A DNA stretch of 64,000 nt from Microbacterium paraoxydans (GTDB taxonomy: Bacteria; Actinomycetota; Actinomycetes; Actinomycetales; Microbacteriaceae): contig NZ_LT629770.1 of NCBI RefSeq assembly GCF_900105335.1, positions 806,001 to 870,000 on the forward strand, read 5' to 3'. Below are positions 9,456 through 17,480 of the stretch, one piece after another. The translations under genes were made by a program, and so were the position numbers. The notes beneath the pieces were generated by a model that was not told the DNA's origin, searched no databases, and saw only the letters and a program-made list of their open reading frames with translations. Numbering within the stretch: the stretch's first letter is position 1; every line of letters begins with the position of its first letter.

Positions 9456-11099
9456 TCATGGTCGCCGGTAGGCGACCTCGCCGTGTACGAGGGTGAGCAG
9501 CACGGCACCGGTGAGCAGGTCGTCGGTCGGCGCGGACAGCGGGTTGATGTCCAGCACGGCGACGTTCGCGAAGAAGCCGGGCGCGATCCGGCCGTAGGCG
9601 TCGTCGATCGCGCCGACGTGGGCCGCGCCGGACGTCGCCGCAGCGAGTGCCTGCGCGGCGGTGAACGCACGCTCGGGGTGGTACGGCGGCAGCGCGCGGT
9701 CGATCGAGGATCGCCCGGTCATCGCGATGAACAGGTTGTGCAGAGCCTCGTGGGGTGCGGTGGGGGCGTCGGTACCCAGCGCGACGGGAACGTCGACGTC
9801 GCGGAACCAGTTCCACGGGAAGCCGTCCTCAGCGCGCTGATCGCCGAGCATCGCCATCCAGTTGTCCAGGATGGCGGGGTCGCAGTGCACCGGCTGCATG
9901 GATGCCGCGATGCCGTGCGCGCGCATCCGTGCGACCGTCTCGGGCGCGACCGACTCCAGATGCTCGATGCGCGGGCGGCGGGCGATGTCGGTGCCGTTAG
10001 CCCGCTCGCAGGCCTCGACGAGGTCGACGGCCAGTGCGCTCGCCGCGTCTCCGATCGCGTGCATCGCGAGCTGCAGGCCGGCGCGGTCGGCGGCGATCGC
10101 GACCGGCGTCGCGGCCTCGCGGCTCCAGATCGGGTCGGCGTTCGAGCCGTCGGCATACGGGCGCACCATCGCGGCGGTGCACGCGTCGATCACGCCGTCG
10201 AGGATGAACTTCACCCCGACGACCTTCAGCCACGGCGTGCCCGTGGCATCGAGTTCGTCACGCAGCTGCACCGCACGCTCGACCTGGGCGAGATCGGCTG
10301 CCGGATCGCCGGTGGAGCTCAGCCACCAGTGCGCGGTGACCGGGAACGGCAGCCGACCGTCGCGGTCGAGCCGACGCCGCAGCGCCGCCATCGACTGCTC
10401 TGTCATCCCCATGTCGGCGGCACCGGTGACGCCGGCCGCCAGATACGCGCCGAAGGCGAGCTCGAGGTGGCCGTCGACCTCCTCCTCGGTCCGGATGCCG
10501 TCGAGATAGTCCGCGAGCAGATCCATCGCCGCGGTCTCGAGCAGGAACCCGGTCGCCTCTCCGTCGTCGTCCCGCACGACCTGGCCGCCGATCGGGTCGA
10601 CGGTGTCGCGGTCTATGCCGGCGGCGCGCAGCGCGGCTGTGTTCACCCAGGTGCTGTGCAGGTCGTTCGCGTCGAGGAAGACCGGGATGTCGTCGATCAC
10701 CTCGTCGATCATCGCCCCGGTCGGCTGGGTGACGCCGTCAGGCAGAGCGTCGAACAGCCAGCTGACCCCCTCGATGACCGTCGCGTCCGGGTTCATCGCC
10801 CGTGCCTCGAGCAGCCGCTGCTGGATCTGTGCCACCGAGGTGCAGTCGCGGAGTTGCACCTTGCCCTGCGCGTGGCCGAACATCGCCAGGTGCGCGTGCG
10901 CCTCGATGACACCGGGCATCACGAACGCCCCGCCGAGGTCCACGACGGCGGCACCCTCACCTGCCGCGGCGTGGACCTCCGCCTCCGTGCCGACGGCGAG
11001 GATGCGATCGCCGCGCACGGCGAACGCGGACTGCACCGGAGCATCCGCGCGCCCGTCGAAGACGATGGCGTTGCGATAGACGGTGGCGGTGTCGGTCAT
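9456..11099 (-). CDS. YtcJ-like metal-dependent amidohydrolase
   Basis: A 547-aa amidohydrolase-superfamily protein of the YtcJ subgroup, with the usual composite N- and C-terminal beta domain around a TIM barrel. The metal ligands visible are the HAH of GVIEAHAHL (about residues 68-70), His in QLAMHAIGDAA, His in RPRIEHLES and the Asp of LGTDAPTAP near the C-terminus. YtcJ-type enzymes hydrolyse amide, ester or cyclic amide bonds, and substrates are rarely known. It begins with ATG 19 bases after the stop of the C45 acyltransferase, so it belongs to the same operon. Confidence 0.88.
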   Translation of the reverse strand: MTDTATVYRNAIVFDGRADAPVQSAFAVRGDRILAVGTEAEVHAAAGEGAAVVDLGGAFVMPGVIEAHAHLAMFGHAQGKVQLRDCTSVAQIQQRLLEARAMNPDATVIEGVSWLFDALPDGVTQPTGAMIDEVIDDIPVFLDANDLHSTWVNTAALRAAGIDRDTVDPIGGQVVRDDDGEATGFLLETAAMDLLADYLDGIRTEEEVDGHLELAFGAYLAAGVTGAADMGMTEQSMAALRRRLDRDGRLPFPVTAHWWLSSTGDPAADLAQVERAVQLRDELDATGTPWLKVVGVKFILDGVIDACTAAMVRPYADGSNADPIWSREAATPVAIAADRAGLQLAMHAIGDAASALAVDLVEACERANGTDIARRPRIEHLESVAPETVARMRAHGIAASMQPVHCDPAILDNWMAMLGDQRAEDGFPWNWFRDVDVPVALGTDAPTAPHEALHNLFIAMTGRSSIDRALPPYHPERAFTAAQALAAATSGAAHVGAIDDAYGRIAPGFFANVAVLDINPLSAPTDDLLTGAVLLTLVHGEVAYRRP

Positions 11100-11118
11100 G
11101 GTGGTCCCTTCGATCGGG

Positions 11119-12222
11119 TCAGAGCGCGAGCGCCAGATGCGGGCGGGTGGCGTTTTCGGCCGGAGTGCCGTCGAGCACGTCGGCGCGACGACCGGCGGGG
11201 TCGAGCACGACGGTGGCCAGGCTGGCCCACCGCTGTCCCATCGGAAGCGCGAGGTCGGGTATGCAGGTCACCGGAGGCTCGCCGTCGCCGGTCACGAGCA
11301 TCGCGCGCAGCTGCTCGGCATCCGTCGCTGCGCCGGCCGACAGCAGTCGACCCCGGAGGAAGTCCCAGCGCTGACCGGAGTCGGGCTGGTACAGCCAGGT
11401 CTTCTCGTGCGCCGCTGGTGCTTCGGTGAGGAAGTGATTCGTGCGCAGCCAGGTGCCCTCGGTGATCGCGGGCGCGGAGAACACGCCTTCGGGGCAGATG
11501 TCCAGCAGCACGGCGTCGCCCGCGGCGTCGAAGAGCGCGAACGAGCCGGAGCTCGTGACCGGCGCCTCGCGCACCAGTTCGACGGCGCGCGCGACGCTGG
11601 AGGCCTCCTCGAGCACGAGAGCGGCGAGCACGTGCATCGGGATGCCCTCTGGCCGGTCGGACCGGTGCCCCAGGATGTTGAAGTGCAGCGCGACGCCGGC
11701 GCTGTTCACGCCGATCTTGCCGAGGATGCCGCATTCGGTGAGCCCGGCGTAGTCGTGGACACCGCCGCGCGAGATGATCGTGTGCCAATACGGCGCGATC
11801 TCCATGTGCCAGTCCCACGTCTGCACGCCGAGGGTGTGCGCACGGCCGTCCGCATCGCGGATCGAGCGCACGATGGTCGAGCACTCTCCCGGCGGTACGG
11901 CGATGCTGCGGGACAGGATCTCCGTGCGGCCGTTCAATGCGGCGACGCGCCAGATCTCGGCATCCGCACCGGCGGCGATGCCCTCGATCTGCGCGCGCAG
12001 CGCCGGACGGTGGGCATCGATCGCGTCGAGCAGCCGCTCGGCGTCGTCGCGCACGGTCTTCTCGTCGACGGCGCCGAGGCGGAAGAGCCGATCATACGCG
12101 TCGATCGCGCCGGGCAGAGTCTCCCGCAGCTGCCTGCCGCGCTCGACGCCGCGCTGGAGCGGATCCGAGGCGTCGGCCGTGATCTGCAGGCGCCGCTCCG
12201 GGCGCGGAAAGGGCGACGTCAC
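11119..12222 (-). CDS. C45-family acyltransferase/peptidase (penicillin acyltransferase-like)
   Basis: A 367-aa Ntn-hydrolase of the C45 family (acyl-CoA:6-aminopenicillanic acid acyltransferase-like). These enzymes cleave themselves before an N-terminal Cys nucleophile and then hydrolyse or transfer acyl amides. The candidate nucleophile is Cys114 in PPGECSTIVRS. WDWH, GLTECGILGKIGVNSAGVA and RTNHFL follow as in the family. The start is GTG at 12222, overlapping the TGA of the upstream amidase (GTGA). A longer frame upstream is only the shadow of the amidase gene. Confidence 0.85.
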   Translation of the reverse strand: MTSPFPRPERRLQITADASDPLQRGVERGRQLRETLPGAIDAYDRLFRLGAVDEKTVRDDAERLLDAIDAHRPALRAQIEGIAAGADAEIWRVAALNGRTEILSRSIAVPPGECSTIVRSIRDADGRAHTLGVQTWDWHMEIAPYWHTIISRGGVHDYAGLTECGILGKIGVNSAGVALHFNILGHRSDRPEGIPMHVLAALVLEEASSVARAVELVREAPVTSSGSFALFDAAGDAVLLDICPEGVFSAPAITEGTWLRTNHFLTEAPAAHEKTWLYQPDSGQRWDFLRGRLLSAGAATDAEQLRAMLVTGDGEPPVTCIPDLALPMGQRWASLATVVLDPAGRRADVLDGTPAENATRPHLALAL

Positions 12223-13940
12223 GGGAGTTCCTGTCCGGGAAGAGCGGGAGTGCGCGGCGGTGCAGTACGGCGCTCGCCGGTCGCCTCGAACGCGGCGGCG
12301 AGGCGCAGCAGGGCGGAGTCGTCCCAGCCGCGGCCCGCGATGGTCAGACCCACCGGCATCCCGATGTCTGCCGTCGTGCCCATCGGCACCGTGACGGTCG
12401 GGATGCCGAGATGTCGGATCGCGAGATTCCCGTTCGCGACCCACACACCGTTGCGCCAACCGGCGTCGGCGGATGCCGGATTCACGTCCATGTCGGCGGG
12501 GCCGACGTCGGCGACGGCGGGGAAGATCACGGCGTCGAGGCCGAGCGCGTCCATCCACTCCTCGAGGTCGATGCGACGGGTCTCCTCGAGCCCGCGCACG
12601 CCCTCCTCGAGATGCGGGATGTCGGTGAATGACGCGTACGGGCGCTGGCGGACGAGGGCCGGATACCCGGCGATCTCGTCATCGAAGCCGGTGTAGCGAT
12701 CCGGGAGGGCACCTTCCGGATGCGGGAAGATGCGCGCGCCGTCGACGAGTTCGAGCCGATCGAGCGCGGGGTCGCCGTTCGCGCGCAGGAAGTCGTCCCA
12801 CGCCCATGCGGAGAGATCCTCGATCTCGGAGCGCAGGAACCGCTCGGACACCAGTCCCCTGGTGCGCACGGTCGGCGCCCCGGCGCGGTCGCCCTCGTAG
12901 TTGGTGACGACCGGGAAGTCGACGTCGACCACGTGGGCGCCGGCGTCTTCGAGGTCTCGGCGCGCCGGCTCCCAGAGGTCGATGACGGACGCCCTGGTCA
13001 CGATGCGCTGCCCGGTCGCGCCTCCGATGGTGGTGCCGGTGCCGGCATCCGGATCGGCATTGACGTACATGCGCGGCACGCCGAAGCGCCGGCCGGCGAG
13101 AGCGGAACGAGGGTCGGCCACGGCGAGGTCGCGGTACGACGCCGGACGCACCTCGGATGCGGCAGGGATACGCACCCACGGCTGGGCGCGCCAGAAGTCG
13201 CCGCGGACGTCGGCGTCGTCGGCGACGATCACGTCGAGCACCTCGAAGAGATCGGCCATCGTACGGGTATGCGGCACCACGACGTCCATCGTGGGCACCA
13301 GCGGCCAGTTGCCGCGCACCGAGATGACGCCGCGGCTGGGCGTGTATGCACAGAGGGCGTTGTTCGACGCCGGTGCCCGACCGCTCGACCAGGTCTCCTC
13401 GCCGAGTCCGAAGGCAGCGAAGCTCGCGGCGGTCGCGGTACCCGATCCGTTGGAGGAGCCGGATCCGAATGCACTGGTCAGCCAGTTGGCGCTGTACGGG
13501 CTCTCCGCCCGTCCGTACACACCGCGCTGCATCCCGCCGTTCGCCATCGGCGGCATGTTGGTCAGGCCGAGGCAGATCGCCCCGCCGGCCCTGAGCCGTT
13601 CGATCGTGAACGCGTCCCGCTGCGCGACCAGATCCGCGAACGCCGGGGATCCGCATGCCGCGGTGAGCCCGGCGACGAGGTAGCTGTCCTTCGCCGTGTA
13701 CGGGATGCCGTCCAGCGGGCCGAGCGAGTGCCGGGCCGCCCTGCGGGCATCGGACGCCGCGGCTTCGGCGAGGGCGTCGGGGTTGCGGACGACGACCGCG
13801 TTGAGTGCGGTCTCGGTGCCGGGTGCGTCGTACGCGTCGATGCGGGCGAGATAGGCCTGCACCAGCGCGACGCTCGTAGCCGCACCGGTCTCGAGCGCTC
13901 GCCGCAGGTCCGCGATGGATGCTTCGACCACGCCGATCAT
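12219..13940 (-). CDS. Amidase signature family enzyme
   Basis: A 573-aa amidase. The Ser-cisSer-Lys triad can be placed as Lys84 in YTAKDSYLV, a Ser of the SGSSNGSG loop (about residues 160-167) and a Ser in GEETWSSGRAP (about residues 181-190). That last motif replaces the usual GTDTGGS.R.PA wording, so the enzyme is a divergent member. It hydrolyses a primary or substituted amide, or a carbamoyl group. It overlaps both neighbours by four bases (ATGA with the agmatine-deiminase-like gene, GTGA with the C45 gene), so expression is tightly coupled. If the first operon enzyme makes an N-carbamoyl product, this amidase could remove the carbamoyl group; that is inference. Confidence 0.87.
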   Translation of the reverse strand: MIGVVEASIADLRRALETGAATSVALVQAYLARIDAYDAPGTETALNAVVVRNPDALAEAAASDARRAARHSLGPLDGIPYTAKDSYLVAGLTAACGSPAFADLVAQRDAFTIERLRAGGAICLGLTNMPPMANGGMQRGVYGRAESPYSANWLTSAFGSGSSNGSGTATAASFAAFGLGEETWSSGRAPASNNALCAYTPSRGVISVRGNWPLVPTMDVVVPHTRTMADLFEVLDVIVADDADVRGDFWRAQPWVRIPAASEVRPASYRDLAVADPRSALAGRRFGVPRMYVNADPDAGTGTTIGGATGQRIVTRASVIDLWEPARRDLEDAGAHVVDVDFPVVTNYEGDRAGAPTVRTRGLVSERFLRSEIEDLSAWAWDDFLRANGDPALDRLELVDGARIFPHPEGALPDRYTGFDDEIAGYPALVRQRPYASFTDIPHLEEGVRGLEETRRIDLEEWMDALGLDAVIFPAVADVGPADMDVNPASADAGWRNGVWVANGNLAIRHLGIPTVTVPMGTTADIGMPVGLTIAGRGWDDSALLRLAAAFEATGERRTAPPRTPALPGQELP

Positions 13941-14980
13941 GCGGGTGCCTCGGTCGGTGCCGGCTGCTGCTGGGTGATGCAGTGGATGCCGCCGCCGCGC
14001 GCGAAGATCGGGCGCGCGTCGACGGTCACGATCTGTCGCCCGGGGTACGCGGACCCGAGGATGTCCCGCGCGCGGGCATCGGCGGCGTCCTCACCGAACC
14101 CGCACGCGATCACCGCGTCGTTCACCACGAGGTGGTTGATGTAGCTCCAGTCCACGTACCCCTCGTCGTCGCGGAGGGTCTCGGGGGCGGGGACGTCGAT
14201 GATCTCGAGCGGGCGGCCCGCGGCATCCGTCTGGTCTTGCAGGAACGCCTTCAGCTCCCGCGTGACGACGTGGTCGGGGTGTCCCGCGTCGTCCTGGCGG
14301 TGCAGCAGCACCCGGCCCGGAGCGGCGAACGCGGCGACGATGTCGACGTGCCCGTTGGTGCCGAACTCGTCGTAGTCGCGCGTGAGGCCTCGCGGCAGCC
14401 AGATGGCTGTGGTCGCGCCGATCGTGCGTGCGAGTTCGGCTTCGGCGCGGCCCCTGTCGGCGTAGGGATTGCGGTTCGGGTCGAGCTGCACGGTCTCGGT
14501 GAGCAGCACCGTGCCCTCGCCGTCGACATGGATGCCGCCGCCCTCGTTCACGAGCACCGAACTGATGTGCTCGGCTCCGACGTGTGCAGCGACGATGCGC
14601 GCGACGCCGGCCGACACCTGCCACTCGGCCCACGCGGGCGCACCCCAGCCGTTGAAGATCCAGTCGACCGCGCCGAGGACGCCCGGCCGATCGTCGTCGA
14701 GGACGAAGGTCGGGCCGAAGTCGCGCATCCAGAACTCGTCCAGCGGCGACTCGACGATCTCGACGGCCGAGCCGAGCATGTCCCGCGCCCGCGCCATCTC
14801 GGTCGGGTCCACGACCATCGTCACCGGTTCGAACTCGGCGATCGCCAGGGCGACGTCGGTCCACGCGCGGTACGCCGTGTCGCGCCAGGCAGCACCGTCG
14901 CCCAGGGTGACGCCCACGCGCGGAAACGCCATCCAGCTGCGTTCGTGCCGTTCGCCCTCGTGCGGCATCCGCCAGCCCAT
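13937..14980 (-). CDS. Agmatine deiminase / peptidyl-arginine-deiminase-like enzyme
   Basis: A 347-aa guanidino-group hydrolase of the agmatine deiminase (AguA) superfamily. Hallmarks are WMRDFGP near residue 85, EGGGIHVDGEGT in the middle, and the C-terminal nucleophile Cys334 in GGGIHCITQQQP. Agmatine deiminase converts agmatine to N-carbamoylputrescine and ammonia; relatives act on other guanidines. Translation starts behind a good AAAGGAG site. It is the first gene of the catabolic operon and faces the divergent TetR gene across 72 bases. A substrate other than agmatine is possible, because an NCS1 permease is not a known agmatine carrier. Confidence 0.87.
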   Translation of the reverse strand: MGWRMPHEGERHERSWMAFPRVGVTLGDGAAWRDTAYRAWTDVALAIAEFEPVTMVVDPTEMARARDMLGSAVEIVESPLDEFWMRDFGPTFVLDDDRPGVLGAVDWIFNGWGAPAWAEWQVSAGVARIVAAHVGAEHISSVLVNEGGGIHVDGEGTVLLTETVQLDPNRNPYADRGRAEAELARTIGATTAIWLPRGLTRDYDEFGTNGHVDIVAAFAAPGRVLLHRQDDAGHPDHVVTRELKAFLQDQTDAAGRPLEIIDVPAPETLRDDEGYVDWSYINHLVVNDAVIACGFGEDAADARARDILGSAYPGRQIVTVDARPIFARGGGIHCITQQQPAPTEAPA

Positions 14981-14990
14981 GTCATCTCCT

Positions 14991-15023
14991 TTGTCGACAA
15001 CAGCTTGTTGGTCGCATGACCAA
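14991..15023. promoter_or_regulatory. Overlapping dyads in divergent promoter region, candidate TetR operators
   Basis: Three dyads lie between the divergent TetR and agmatine-deiminase-like genes. TTGTCGACAA at 14991-15000 is a perfect palindrome. CAACA-GCT-TGTTG spans 14998-15010. TTGGTC-GCAT-GACCAA spans 15008-15023. TetR regulators typically bind such palindromes between themselves and the genes they control, so this is the natural operator region for both directions. Which dyad is used cannot be told from sequence. Confidence 0.6.
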
Positions 15024-15052
15024 TAAAGGAATGTTCCTACACTGGAGGCACC

Positions 15053-15691
15053 ATGTCAACATCCGATACGCGTCCACGGACCAGGAAGACTCCGGAGCAG
15101 CGCGCCGGCGAGATCTACGACGCCGCGATCGCGATCGCCAGGGAGAAGGGACTGTCCGCGCTGACGCTGCGGGCGGTCGCCGGCAGGGCAGGGGTGGCGC
15201 CGGGGCTCGTCTCGCACTACGCATCGAGCATGGACGAGTTGGTCGCGCGCACCTTCCGCGAGCTGACGGCATCCGAACTGGACGACGTCCGCACCCAGGC
15301 CGAGACCGAGAGCGAGCCGGCAGCACGGATGGCACGGATGATCTCCACGGTCCTCAGCAGTGGCCACGACGACATCACGCTCGTGTGGGTGGACGCCTGG
15401 TCCCTCGGCCGCGGCAGTGCAGCGCTGTCGGTGGCCATCGACGAGCAGATGAGCGCCTGGCAGTCGTTCGTCGCGCAGCTCATCGAGGAGGGCCGGAGCT
15501 CCGGCGTGTTCCGCACCGACGACACGGATGCCGTGGCCTGGCAGATCCTCGCCATGATCGACGGCATCGCAGCGCATGCGCTGACGCGCCGTACCGACGC
15601 CGCGCTGTTCGCCGCTCGGTTGGCACAGGCCTGCGAGACGCTGGTCGGTGCGGCCCCGGGGAAGATCGCGGAGCTTCTTCCGACGCACTGA
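15053..15691 (+). CDS. TetR-family transcriptional regulator
   Basis: A 212-aa regulator. The N-terminal helix-turn-helix spans about residues 17-60 (AGEIYDAAIAIAREKG, then LTLRAVAGRAGVAPGLVSHY). The C-terminal ligand domain contains WVDAWSLGRGSAALS and AMIDGIAAHAL, a BetI-like arrangement. The ATG follows a GGAGG site at 15044-15048. It is divergent from the five-gene amide/guanidine operon, so it is probably its local regulator and may bind the dyads at 14991-15023. Confidence 0.92.
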   Translation: MSTSDTRPRTRKTPEQRAGEIYDAAIAIAREKGLSALTLRAVAGRAGVAPGLVSHYASSMDELVARTFRELTASELDDVRTQAETESEPAARMARMISTVLSSGHDDITLVWVDAWSLGRGSAALSVAIDEQMSAWQSFVAQLIEEGRSSGVFRTDDTDAVAWQILAMIDGIAAHALTRRTDAALFAARLAQACETLVGAAPGKIAELLPTH

Positions 15692-15745
15692 CGGTCGCGG
15701 AGGGCGTGGCCTCCTCATGCCCTCGGCGATCCCGGGAAGGCAGAA

Positions 15746-15775
15746 GGGCCGGAACCTCGTGCGAGATTCCGGCCC
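15746..15775 (-). terminator. Hairpin that is probably the original terminator of tRNA-Pro
   Basis: GGGCCGGAA at 15746-15754 pairs perfectly with TTCCGGCCC at 15767-15775, and inside them CTCG pairs with CGAG. On the minus strand the hairpin is followed by TTCT. It lies just outside the left end of the mobile element. If the element is removed, it falls about five bases after the CCA of the tRNA-Pro gene now at 44.8 kb, the normal position for a tRNA terminator. It may also serve the convergent TetR gene. Confidence 0.65.
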
Positions 15776-15779
15776 CGGA

Positions 15780-15783
15780 ATGG
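15780..15783. repeat. Left copy of 4-bp target-site duplication (ATGG)
   Basis: ATGG directly precedes the left terminal repeat. The same four bases directly follow the right terminal repeat at 44826-44829. This is the pattern left by a cut-and-paste or replicative DDE transposase. A four-base match can occur by chance, so the evidence comes from its exact position next to both repeat ends. Confidence 0.65.
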
Positions 15784-15797
15784 TGGGCTGTTGGCAA
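15784..15797 (+). repeat. Left terminal inverted repeat of the element
   Basis: TGGGCTGTTGGCAA, the exact reverse complement of the right terminal repeat at 44812-44825. Beyond these 14 bases the two ends diverge, apart from scattered matches. From here to 15943 I see no gene, only the subterminal part of the element. Confidence 0.7.
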
Positions 15798-15943
15798 AAG
15801 CCGTTGTGGTGCCCGTCTGACCCCGCACCCGCGCACGGCTTTCCTGCACGACCTCAACGATTTTCCTGCTGCCGTCCAACCAGTCACTACACCGGCCGGA
15901 GCGGCTCCTTCGACCGGCACGTTCGAGGGACGCGGCTATGTGC

Positions 15944-17299
15944 CTACCAGCCAGAAGTCATGAACATCGGGTTGGGATCGTCCCAGTCCTCGTCGACCTG
16001 CTCGATCTCTTGCGCTCGAACGCTGCGGACAACCCTGTGCATGGTGATGTCATCCGTAGATAGCGTGAGTGTCGGATGCCGCTGATTCAGACGAGCCAGT
16101 TCGGCTGTAGTCGGTGGATCTGACTGAAAGTCTGTGCCGTGGCCATAGAACAGCGCGATGTTGCGGGGGTGGGTACTGTCGTCTTTGCCCTCCTCTTGGA
16201 GGATCGGTTCACCTGGTTCGGCCTCGGCGTTGAGCTTGTCTGTGAGATGGGACGGCCACGCGATGCCGTCGATGTGATCGACCGGAACCCATCGCAGCCA
16301 CTCCGCGACGACCTGCGTGGGCGTGTAGTCGAACGCTTCTCTTCCGTCGAGCACTACAGGGGCGGTGATCATGTCTGTGAAGTGCTTCTTGAAGCGGGCG
16401 AACATCCAGCGTCTCCGACTGTCGTCATCCGTTGCGAAGATGCTCGGCAGCGTCGTCAGCGGCCGAGTGAAGTCGAGTATCCTCAGTACCCTCGTGGTTC
16501 TGAACGCGCCCATGATGGCCTCGTCGTATTCGGAGTGCAGAGCGATCTCAGCGATTGCGACTTGCAGGTCATCGGCTGAATAGAAGAGGCTGATCCCAGG
16601 CGGCGAAAGGCGACCGTTCTTCGCGAGGTTAGATGGCGCGGACCCTAGCTGGGTACTTGGTTCAGCGTGCACTTTGTCGAGTAGACCGCGAGCATCGTCG
16701 GTCATGCGTCCGCGGTACAGTCTCGATCCCGCTGGCAGCTCCACCACCAGGTCGGACTCGACGTATGCAAGCAGCGATGCGAGGAACCTTCCGATTCTCG
16801 CTGGGGGTTCGTCCTCGAAGCCAGGCCGATCAGATGCTCCGATGACGACGAATCGACTCTCCGTTCGGACCGTCGCGGAGTAGGCGTCCCAGCCAAGCAT
16901 CGACGGGTCGATGGTGTCACTCGGAATCCAGGAATCCGAGGAGCTGGTTGCTGCAATCAGACATTCGACGACTTGCATGGCGTATGCAGGATCAATAGCT
17001 TCCTCGACGGTCTCGTAGACCACGTAGGTGTCGTCGTACTCCTCCTCGTACTGCCATGGGTCTCCGCCCCCATCCGTCCACTGGTACAGCCACGTGACCA
17101 CGTCCCAAACCCGAGATCCGAGTTCATCCATGGCGACGGCGAAAGGCTCCGTGGAGCGCTCGGACGTTCGCGGGCAGAACGAGCATTCAAACTTATCGGC
17201 GACTTCGCCGAGAGCGCCGCGCAACACGTCGTCTGTGATGTGGCTCAGGCAGACGGTCTCTTTCATTCCGCTGATGCCGTAGAAATCCGATTCCTCCAC
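15944..17299 (-). CDS. HEPN/RES-N plus RES domain protein (candidate NAD+-degrading toxin)
   Basis: A 451-aa protein. An N-terminal helical part (residues 1-175) carries CSFC at 39-42, as in HEPN/RES N-terminal domains. A RES domain runs from about residue 190: SRLYRGR at 192-198, GRLSPPGISLFYSADD at 229-244, then a Glu in AIAEI. RES enzymes of characterised toxin systems degrade NAD+ by phosphorolysis using conserved Arg, Tyr and Glu residues, and those positions are present. No adjacent Xre-type antitoxin is seen, so it may be a solitary stress or abortive-infection effector. It is the first cargo gene inside the left end, on the minus strand. About 180 bases without a gene separate it from the helicase gene. 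Confidence 0.72.
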   Translation of the reverse strand: MEESDFYGISGMKETVCLSHITDDVLRGALGEVADKFECSFCPRTSERSTEPFAVAMDELGSRVWDVVTWLYQWTDGGGDPWQYEEEYDDTYVVYETVEEAIDPAYAMQVVECLIAATSSSDSWIPSDTIDPSMLGWDAYSATVRTESRFVVIGASDRPGFEDEPPARIGRFLASLLAYVESDLVVELPAGSRLYRGRMTDDARGLLDKVHAEPSTQLGSAPSNLAKNGRLSPPGISLFYSADDLQVAIAEIALHSEYDEAIMGAFRTTRVLRILDFTRPLTTLPSIFATDDDSRRRWMFARFKKHFTDMITAPVVLDGREAFDYTPTQVVAEWLRWVPVDHIDGIAWPSHLTDKLNAEAEPGEPILQEEGKDDSTHPRNIALFYGHGTDFQSDPPTTAELARLNQRHPTLTLSTDDITMHRVVRSVRAQEIEQVDEDWDDPNPMFMTSGW

Positions 17300-17480
17300 G
17301 CGCTGATGCTATCGGCACTCTCCTCCTCGCGGTCAGAGGGCGAGTGACCTTGCGCTGTAACCACGGCAAGGAGCACGCTGATGGCATCACGCGCTCCAAG
17401 CATCGCGACCATGCGACACTGCAAACTGTCGCCTCGAACGGCTGCGTTCTCGTCACTCTCGCTAGTACTGGATGATGACG

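Noticed and set aside
17193..17456. Short minus-strand frame before the RES gene, considered as a possible antitoxin
   Set aside because: It overlaps the RES start in another frame and has no antitoxin-like helix-turn-helix. Its composition looks random.
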